Both the position numbers and the translations under genes were made by a program. A model generated the notes under the pieces. The model saw only the letters and a list, made by a program, of their open reading frames with translations. It had not been told where the DNA came from and did no database searches. From Paenibacillus ginsengarvi (GTDB taxonomy: Bacteria; Bacillota; Bacilli; Paenibacillales; NBRC-103111), in the NCBI RefSeq assembly GCF_003626695.1, contig NZ_RBAH01000034.1, positions 1-50,138 on the forward strand: a stretch of DNA of 50,138 nucleotides. The letters run 5' to 3'. The number at the start of each line of letters is the position of its first letter. The first letter of the stretch is position 1. This document shows, in pieces, positions 25,337-32,500 of this stretch.

Positions 25337-26293
25337 TTATATGAAATGGCACGAGGCAAAATGCCCCGGCTTCACTTCCCTAAATTCAGGCCGCTCGGCC
25401 GCGCAACGCTCGGTCGCGATCGGACAGCGCGGATGAAACGGACAGCCTGTCGGCGGCTTGGCCGCGTTCGGCACTTCTCCGCGCAGCACAATTCTCTCCC
25501 GCTGCACGGTTACATCCGGCTCCGGCACGGAAGACAGCAGCGCCTTCGTGTACGGATGCTGCGGCGAATTGAACAGATCGTCGCGGCTCGCCGTCTCCAC
25601 GATCCGGCCCAAATACATGACCGCGACACGGTCGGAGATATTCCGGACGATGCTGAGGTTGTGGGAGACGAACAAGTACGACACTTTCATTTTCTTTTGC
25701 AGATCGCCCATCAGATTGACGATTTGCGCCTGAATCGACACGTCGAGGGCGGATACCGCCTCGTCGGCGACGATCATCTTCGGAGCGAGCGAGATTGCCC
25801 GGGCAATCGCGATCCGCTGCCGCTGGCCGCCGGAAAATTCGTGCGGATACAGCCTCGCCGCTTGTGCGCTTAGACCAACAGTCTCCAGCAGCGACTCCGC
25901 CTGGCTCATCGCTTCCTTCCAGCTTTTCCGCCCTTGGATAACAAGCGGCTCAGCGATGGCCGTACCGACGGTCATGCGCGGATTCAGCGAGGCGTACGGG
26001 TCCTGGAAGACGCACTGCATGTCTTTGCGGATCGGACGAAGCTGGCGCTGGCTCATCCCGCCGATCGAAACGCCGTTGAAGCGAATCTCGCCTTCAGTCG
26101 GATCGAGCAAACGAAGCGCCAGTCTGCCGACAGTAGACTTGCCGCAGCCGGACTCGCCAACGATGCCGAGCGTTTCGCCTTCGTACAGCGTCAGATTGAC
26201 ATCGTCGACCGCTTTTACGAAACCGGCCTTGGCGTTTTTACCGATCGGGAAATATTTTTTCAGCCCTTTGATTTCAAGTAGAGGCGCACTCAA
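25337..26293 (-). CDS. Peptide ABC transporter ATPase (OppF/DppF type)
   Basis: The 318-residue ATPase has Walker A GESGCGKST, signature FSGGQRQRIAIARA, Walker B MIVADEAVSALDVS, and the C-terminal oligopeptide-transporter extension with the Cys pattern CPFHPRCPIATERC, which in this subfamily often holds a 4Fe-4S cluster. The start is a TTG with AAGGGGG upstream. It partners the OppD-like ATPase encoded first in the operon. Confidence 0.94.
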   Translation of the reverse strand: MSAPLLEIKGLKKYFPIGKNAKAGFVKAVDDVNLTLYEGETLGIVGESGCGKSTVGRLALRLLDPTEGEIRFNGVSIGGMSQRQLRPIRKDMQCVFQDPYASLNPRMTVGTAIAEPLVIQGRKSWKEAMSQAESLLETVGLSAQAARLYPHEFSGGQRQRIAIARAISLAPKMIVADEAVSALDVSIQAQIVNLMGDLQKKMKVSYLFVSHNLSIVRNISDRVAVMYLGRIVETASRDDLFNSPQHPYTKALLSSVPEPDVTVQRERIVLRGEVPNAAKPPTGCPFHPRCPIATERCAAERPEFREVKPGHFASCHFI

Positions 26294-26426
26294 CTTTTAA
26301 CCCCCTTACCGAGGAATATTATGGATATAACCATCTTTTTAAATAACTAAAGCGAAATATTCCTTCTAATGAACACACAGAGCTGGGGCCGATTCCCGTT
26401 CTCCGCACGTTCATGCGTCTGCGAGA

Positions 26427-27389
26427 CTACGCTTTAATGCAGCGAACTGTGTGACCCGAACCGATCTGCCGCAGTTCAGGCGGTTTTTCCCGGCATTCGG
26501 GCGTTGCGATCGGACAGCGATCGGCAAACCGGCAGCCCGGCAGCTTCGTTCCGGCCGGAGGAACGCTCCCGGGGATGGGGACCAGCTTTTCGATGGCGCC
26601 TTTCATGCGCGGCGTCGATTGCAGTAATCCCTTTGTATAGGGATGAAGCGGCGAAGTAAACAGCGTCCGGACGTCTGCCGATTCCACGATTTGTCCGGCG
26701 TACATCACGATAACCCGGTTTGCCATCTCGGCCACAACGCCAAGGTCGTGAGTGATGAACAGAACCGACATGCCGGTTTCCTTAAGCAGCTCGCGCATCA
26801 GATCGAGCACCTGCGCTTGGATCGTCACATCGAGGGCGGTTGTAGGTTCGTCGGCAATAAGCAAATCCGGTTTGCACGACATTGCCATAGCTAGCATCAC
26901 CCGTTGTCTCATCCCGCCGGACAATTGATGCGGGAACGATCTGCGAATGCGGGACGGTTCCGGAAATCCGACACGGCGAAGCCATTCGTCGGCAATTTCG
27001 TTCGCTTTCGTTTTGTCGGCGTTCAGGTGGCGTACTATCGCTTCCGTCATTTGCAGCCCGATCGTCAGTACCGGGTTCAAGGAAGTCATCGGCTCCTGAA
27101 AAATCATCGAGATGCGGCGTCCGCGAATTTGCGCCATTTCTTTCTTCGTAAGCTCGAGCAAGTTGCGGCCGCGAAACCGGATTTCGCCGCCCGATACTTC
27201 GCCTGCGCGGGGGAGGAGCTGCATAATGGACAGCGATGTCATGCTCTTGCCGCAGCCGGATTCGCCTACAAGTGCAACTACTTCATTGGGGCCGATTTCG
27301 AAGTCGATGCCGTCAACAATCGTCGTTTCTCTATTTTTCGTCCTGAAGGACGTTTTAAGCGTTTTCACCTGTAAAACTGGCTCCTGCAC
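26427..27389 (-). CDS. Peptide ABC transporter ATPase (OppD/DppD type)
   Basis: The 320-residue ATPase has Walker A GESGCGKSMTS, signature LSGGMRQRVMLAMA, Walker B LLIADEPTTALDVT, and a C-terminal CRFADRCPIATPEC cluster motif. It is the first gene of the importer operon; the promoter must lie in the AT-rich region to its right. The start is a GTG with GGGGGTGA just upstream. A 133-bp gap without a terminator separates it from oppF, so read-through is expected. Confidence 0.94.
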   Translation of the reverse strand: MQEPVLQVKTLKTSFRTKNRETTIVDGIDFEIGPNEVVALVGESGCGKSMTSLSIMQLLPRAGEVSGGEIRFRGRNLLELTKKEMAQIRGRRISMIFQEPMTSLNPVLTIGLQMTEAIVRHLNADKTKANEIADEWLRRVGFPEPSRIRRSFPHQLSGGMRQRVMLAMAMSCKPDLLIADEPTTALDVTIQAQVLDLMRELLKETGMSVLFITHDLGVVAEMANRVIVMYAGQIVESADVRTLFTSPLHPYTKGLLQSTPRMKGAIEKLVPIPGSVPPAGTKLPGCRFADRCPIATPECREKPPELRQIGSGHTVRCIKA

Positions 27390-27516
27390 TTCGTCACCCC
27401 CACTATTTCTTTACAACAAAAAAATACACAAACTTATTTTACTGATTTTATCCGATGTTGTCATTAAATTTTTTTTCCCATTTTTATCATTAATAAAGAA
27501 ACTTTATTACATAAAA

Positions 27517-27628
27517 GCATTAACGTTTACACGTATTAATAAAAAGGCGTATTAAAGATATCCCGCATTAAAGGAAACATGCATTAAAGAATGACTGTGT
27601 TAAAGGATACATGCATTAATTGGAATAT
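27517..27628. repeat. Seven tandem degenerate 16-bp units
   Basis: Seven successive units of exactly 16 bp begin at 27517, 27533, 27549, 27565, 27581, 27597 and 27613. Each opens with GYRTTAA (for example GCATTAAAGGAAACAT, GCATTAAAGAATGACT, GTGTTAAAGGATACAT), while the second half varies. Units 4 to 6 are the most alike. They contain no ORF and sit 130-240 bp upstream of the oppD-like start. Confidence 0.75.
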
Positions 27629-27714
27629 GTACTGCCACTTAAAATGTTGTAGTGAGAGTTGAAGCGAATTGGACGAGAGGCTCTGCCGATCCTAACGAAC
27701 GGAGAGTGTTATAG

Positions 27715-27916
27715 TTAACGGAACTACTTTTCCGCTAAACCTGCATATTACCGGATTTAGCCTCAAATAGAGGAATCGTTTTCCGCTATTCGCAGAACGA
27801 TGAACGGATCCCAGGGGGAATTCGGGGGTTTTTACTTGAATAACGGAAATCTTGTTCCGCTATTCCCCCGTTCTCCCATCTTCCCATAACATTAGCGGAA
27901 AATCCGTTCCGTTAAT
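27715..27916. repeat. Cluster of four short palindromic elements
   Basis: Copies at 27715-27739, 27765-27790, 27839-27864 and 27891-27916 share the design (T)AACGGAA or TAGCGGAA, 5-8 bases, then TTCCGCTA or TTCCGTTA, so each can fold back on itself. They are interspersed by unrelated spacers. Confidence 0.7.
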
Positions 27917-28036
27917 GATGTACAACCTCGTGGATGGCGGCCTCCAAGCGACCGCGATGCGACAAATTAAACAAGGACAAATAACCTTCATTCCAGGCTT
28001 AGTCCTTATGGACAAAACCATGGAATGAAGGGCTGA

Positions 28037-28330
28037 ATATCTTATATCTTAACTCGCTTTTACCATGTTGAACGGTTGGCTGATCCGGTCGATGACATCG
28101 AAGAAGTCGAGTTGCGGATGAATTGGCGGATGTGGCGCGATCGGTCATATGACTTGCAGATCATGGGCATTTTTGAGCGGAAAGGTGTTCAGGAAGCACT
28201 GCTTCAGTTCATTCCCCTGCGCGACAAGCTAAATAGCAAGCCAGGACTTCCAAAAAAGCCGTCTCATGAGAGAACGGCTTTTCGTTTTTATAGTTTTAAC
28301 ACGTGTTATCGTCGGCTGATACAATACTAA
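28037..28330 (+). pseudogene. Probable gene remnant of unknown family
   Basis: An open frame from 28037 contains a protein-like stretch (DPVDDIEEVELRMNWRMWRD, LQIMGIFERKGVQEALLQF) but has no ribosome binding site and no good start codon; a TTG at 28076 is the first possible one. Its last 25 codons run through the terminator hairpin at 28252-28289, so the natural 3' end has been lost or shifted. I do not recognise the family. It may be the tail of a decayed gene. Confidence 0.3.
28252..28289 (+). terminator. Rho-independent terminator
   Basis: The stem AAAAGCCGT / ACGGCTTTT has an 11-base loop and is followed by CGTTTTTA. It would end a plus-strand transcript that has no intact gene today. 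Confidence 0.75.
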
Positions 28331-28797
28331 AAATATACTTCAAGGGTGTATAGTCTCTGATCATTTGGGTTCAAAATTGCAATAAAATATCCGCCATCAT
28401 TCTTTCTTTTTTCAAAGAGTAAAGAACTATCATAATAGTGTACAGGGTCATTATTAAACATCGCCACATAGGCTGCTTCTTCATTAGGACCTCGAAGCTT
28501 TTTAACTAACTCCACATATTGCGAAACAATAGTCGAAATGTAATTTTTTTCAGTGTTTCTCCAATAAGGCAACTTGCTAATCCGTTCAATCTCTTCCTTG
28601 CTATATGTAGAAACCCTATAGGCGGCTGACCCGGTATTCTCAAATACAGTGTGAGTTGTGGTTGAGGGTAGATCAATTCCCCAATTCTTTCTCCAACTTT
28701 TATATATACTGTTCTCTGCATACATTGGAGCAAACTTGTAATAGCTTAAGAGACCTAAAACAATAATTAGTAATACAATTATGATTCTTTTTTTCAT
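28327..28797 (-). CDS. Hypothetical signal-anchored protein, low GC
   Basis: The 156-residue protein has a basic start and hydrophobic helix (MKKRIIIVLLIIVLGLLSYY), so it is secreted or anchored with the rest outside. The body has no family motif known to me. The gene is visibly richer in A and T than its neighbours, with many ATA, TTA and AAT codons, which suggests later arrival. GCAGGGA precedes the ATG. It is isolated, with a remnant on one side and the cvpA terminator on the other. Confidence 0.7.
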   Translation of the reverse strand: MKKRIIIVLLIIVLGLLSYYKFAPMYAENSIYKSWRKNWGIDLPSTTTHTVFENTGSAAYRVSTYSKEEIERISKLPYWRNTEKNYISTIVSQYVELVKKLRGPNEEAAYVAMFNNDPVHYYDSSLLFEKRKNDGGYFIAILNPNDQRLYTLEVYF

Positions 28798-28884
28798 GAA
28801 TTCCCTGCCTTACTAATTTTGTACGTTAAGTATACTAATATATCACTATAAATGGAATTAATTGTATCAATAGTTTACTATAAA

Positions 28885-28920
28885 AAAGAAAATCCAACCT
28901 CTCGGTGATGAGAGGCTGGA
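28885..28920 (-). terminator. Terminator after cvpA
   Basis: The stem TCCAACCTCTC / GAGAGGCTGGA has a 6-base loop. On the minus strand it is followed by TTTTCTTTTTT. It lies about 80 bp after the cvpA stop. Confidence 0.8.
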
Positions 28921-29001
28921 TAGATACTTTTTCATTTGTATTACGAAACCTGGAAAGTATCTTCCATGATGAATCCGCACTCTAAGGAAACATTGAAAGG
29001 T

Positions 29002-29559
29002 CTATCGCCAAGTATTGCGATTCCACATCTCTTGCAGTCTGCTTGTCCAATCCGACGTATACGTAGTGACAAAATCGGCCGAAACGGAGCTCATAAGCGT
29101 CTGCTGCAATGAATCGGAAGGAATTACGATCATCACATGCACCGCCACCGTAAATAGCACAGCTGCCTCGACCAGGGCGAGCATCGCTCCCGCCCACTTG
29201 TTAAGCCGCTTTATGCCTGGAAGGAGGGTAAACAGATGCAGCAGCCGTCCGACGATGGAAAGTCCGATCTTGACGGCAAAAAAGATGATCGCAAACGCGG
29301 CCGCATTGTACACGTACACGTCCAGATTGAGGGTCTCAATCGCATAGGCGTATTTGTCGTACGTCTGAAGCTGGTGGAACGGCAGCAAAGTTGCAAGGAC
29401 AGGCGCTATGTCGTCATACAGCCAATAGGCCGCCAAATAAGCGACAAGCAGCGAGATTAAAGAAATAAATTGGGCGATGAAGCCGCGATGGTATCCGAGA
29501 GCCAGCGCGGTCACCGCCAGTACCGCAGCAACGATATCGATCGTATTTAACGTATCCAA
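29002..29559 (-). CDS. CvpA family membrane protein
   Basis: The 185-residue protein has four to five hydrophobic helices with the CvpA pattern: a glycine/arginine-rich first loop (LGYHRGFIAQFISLISLLVAYLAAYW) and a later LNKWAGAMLALVEAAVLF. It is the counterpart of Bacillus yshB, which follows zapA there as well. The start is a TTG directly after the zapA TAA, so translation is coupled to the giant zapA gene. The function of the family in Gram-positives is not established. Confidence 0.9.
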   Translation of the reverse strand: MDTLNTIDIVAAVLAVTALALGYHRGFIAQFISLISLLVAYLAAYWLYDDIAPVLATLLPFHQLQTYDKYAYAIETLNLDVYVYNAAAFAIIFFAVKIGLSIVGRLLHLFTLLPGIKRLNKWAGAMLALVEAAVLFTVAVHVMIVIPSDSLQQTLMSSVSADFVTTYTSDWTSRLQEMWNRNTWR

Positions 29560-32500
29560 TTATTCTTTCTCGACCAGCTCAATCCATTCGTTAAATTCGT
29601 TTTGAAGCTTGGCGTATTCTTGCTGGAGCTTCCGGTATTGAACCTGCACATCTGCACCCTCGCGCCGTTCATTCAATAGCTGCTCCATTTCGTGCTGGAG
29701 GGAACTGCGCTCCCGTTCGAACGTTTCGATCAGGTCCGCACGCTCCACGGCGCTGGACTCGCGCTCCTCGGCCAGCTCCGCTTCGAGCTGCTTGATCCGG
29801 CTCCGGTCCCGTTCAATTGCTGCTTGTTCTACCGATGCGGCCGCTTCAAGCTTCGAGCGCAGACTGGCGATTTCGGCATGAGCAGCCGTGAGCGCCCGCT
29901 CCCGCTCTTTGTCTTGATTAGATGCGGCCTCCAGCTTGCCTTGCAGCTCTGCCTGCAATCGTTCTTCGGTTTCCTTACGTTCGGCGACCGACTGTTCCAG
30001 ACGGCTCCGTTCCTCCTCGATCCGGCTTGCCGCCGCAAGGCGTTCTTCCTCAAGCTCCTGCTGCTTTCTTTTCTTCTCAAGCTGCAGCGCCTGCTCCGCT
30101 TTTTTGCGCTCTTCCTTTAATTCCTGCTGCGCTTTGATGTACATGTCCTGCATCGTCTTTTTGTAAAAGTCTTGCTGGGCGGCGATTTCCTTCGTCAGCT
30201 TTTCTTCCTGTCCCTGAATCTGCTTCTGCTTCTGGGTAAGTCTTTCCTGCAGCTGAGCATTCGCTTCCCGGAGCTTGCGTACTTCTTCCATGACGAGTCT
30301 CGTCGTCTGCCCGAGCTCGCGGCTGTTTTTGTCATACAACTGAACGTCCTGCTCCAGGCGGCTGCATTTCTCCTCCAGAGCTTGAACGGTTCCTTCAAGC
30401 TCCTTGTTTCGGCCGTCCAGCTTCAACAGTTCTTCCGTATGCAGTTCTGCCGCAGCAGCATGGCCGCGCCGCTCATTCTCCAGTTCGCCCGCAGTCCGTT
30501 CGGCCTGCTCCCTCACGCACTGCAGCTCCACCGAAAGCTCCTGCTCGCGCCGGAGGTGAGAGCTCGCTTCTTTTTCGGAGGCATCGAGCATACGATCGAG
30601 TCTTTCTTCAAGCTCCGCATAGTTGCGCTCGGCCGTTTCCAGCTCCATCTTCAAGCTGTCCAACTGTCCTTGCGCCTTGACGTTGTCTTCCTCCAGACGA
30701 ACGATTTGCGCAGCCTGACTGTTCGCCCGCTCTTCCATTAGGCGGTGTTCTTCACTCATCCGATCTATCGTTTCTTGCTGCTTCGACTGCACGTCATGCA
30801 GCGTTTGCTTGTACTTCACTTGTGCAGCTTCCAGCTCGGCCTGCGCCGTTCGATGTCCTTCTGCCAGCGCTTCCTCGTATTTCGTCTGAGCAGCTTGCAG
30901 CTCTTGATGATGCTTCGCCTCAGCTTCCTCACCCGCCATTTGCGATAACAAAAGCTCCTCGGCCAACACTTTCTCGTGCTTCGCTCGCTCGGCCTTCAGC
31001 GCTTCTTCGAATTTCGCTTGCGCGGCTTGCAGCTCTTGCTGATGCTTCGCTTGCTTTTCTTCATGCTTGGCCTGCAAGGCTTGCAGGGCCTGCTCGTGTT
31101 TCGCTTGTTCAGCCTTCAGCGCTTCCTCGTACTTTGCTTGCGCGGCTTGCAGCTCTTGCTGGTGCTCCGCTTGCTTCTCTTCCTGCGCTATCTGCGACAG
31201 CAGGCGCTCTTCCGCTTGCGCTTCTTCATGCTTGGCCTGCAAGGCCTGCAGGGCCTGCTCATGTTTCGTTTGTTCAGCCTTCAGCGCTTCCTCGTACTTC
31301 GCTTGCGCGGCTTGCAGCTCTTGCTGGTGCTCCGCTTGCTTCTCTTCCTGCGCCATCTGCGACAGCAGACGCTCTTCCGCTTGTGCTTCTTCATGCTTGG
31401 CCTGCAAGGTCTGCAGGGCCTGCTCATGTTTCGCTTGTTCGGCCTTCAGTGCTTCCTCATACTTGACTTGCGCAGCTTGCAGCTCTTGCTGGTGCTTCGC
31501 TGCCTTTTCTTCCTGCGCTATCTGCGACATCAAGCGTTCTTCCGCTTGTTCTTCTTCATGCTTGGCCTGCAAGGCCTGCAGGGCCTGCTCATGTTTCGCT
31601 TGTTCAGCCTTCAGCGCTTCCTCGTACTTCGCTTGCGCGGCTTGCAGCTCTTGCTGATGCTTCACTTGCTTCTCTTCCTGCGCTATCTGCGACAGCAGAC
31701 GCTCTTCCGCTTGCTCTTCTTCATGCTTGGCCTGCAAAGCTTGCAGGGCCTGCTCATGTTTCGTTTGTTCAGCCTTCAGCGCTTCCTCGTACTTCGCTTG
31801 CGCGGCTTGCAGTTCTTGCTGGTGCTTCGCTTGCTTTTCTTCCTGCGCTATCTGCGACAGCAAAATTTCTTCAGCCAGCGCCTTCTCATGGCTCGAACGC
31901 TCCACTCGTAGAGCTTCTTCATGCTTCGCATTCGTTGCTTGCAGCGACTGCTCGTATTTCGCTTGCCGGGCTCGCAACGATTCCTCGTACTTGGATTGCA
32001 CGGAATCTAGTTCTCTCTTATGCTTCGCTTGTTCTTCTTCCTGTGCAATCTGAGCCACTAGACGTACTTCCGCCAGTGTTTCCTCATGCTCCGCTTTTGC
32101 CGCTTGCAGCGCCTCTTCGTGTATCACCCTCGCAGCCTGCAACGCTTCCTCGTACTTCGTTTGTGCAGCTTCAAGCTCACGCTTATGTTTTGCTTGTTCC
32201 TCTTCCTGCGCGATCTGAGCCGCTAAGCGCTCTTCCGCTATCGCTTCCTCATGTTTCGCATTCGCAGCTTGCAACTCCCGCTCATGACGCTCTCGCTCTG
32301 CTGCAAAGGCTTCCTCATGCTTCGCATTCACTGCTTGCAGCTCTTGTCCGTGCTTCGCCTGCGCTTCCTCCAGCGCCATTTGCGACAGCAGACGCTCTTC
32401 CGCCAAAGCCTGCTCCTGCTGCACTTGCGCCTCCAGCAGCTCCTGCTCGTGCTTCGCTCGGTCCTCTTCACGCGCCGCGAGAGCCGCCTTGCGCTCCGCT

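Larger units (their letters stand above)
27390..28326. other. AT-rich, gene-poor stretch rich in short repeats
   Basis: This 937-bp stretch has no convincing gene. From left to right it holds an A/T-rich promoter region for the peptide importer, seven 16-bp periodic units at 27517-27628, four short palindromes of the TAACGGAA...TTCCGCTA type at 27715-27916, a CTTCATTCCA/TGGAATGAAG inverted repeat at 27986-28030, an ORF remnant and a plus-strand terminator at 28252-28289. Confidence 0.7.

Noticed and set aside
23836..25344. 502-codon plus-strand ORF opposite the peptide-binding protein
   Set aside because: Fully antisense to a clear SBP gene, with a composition (Arg/Phe/Val-rich) typical of reverse-strand reading.
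27517..27628. Possible replication iterons
   Set aside because: No Rep gene, DnaA boxes or plasmid genes are nearby, and the rest of the window is chromosomal, so only a periodic array is claimed.
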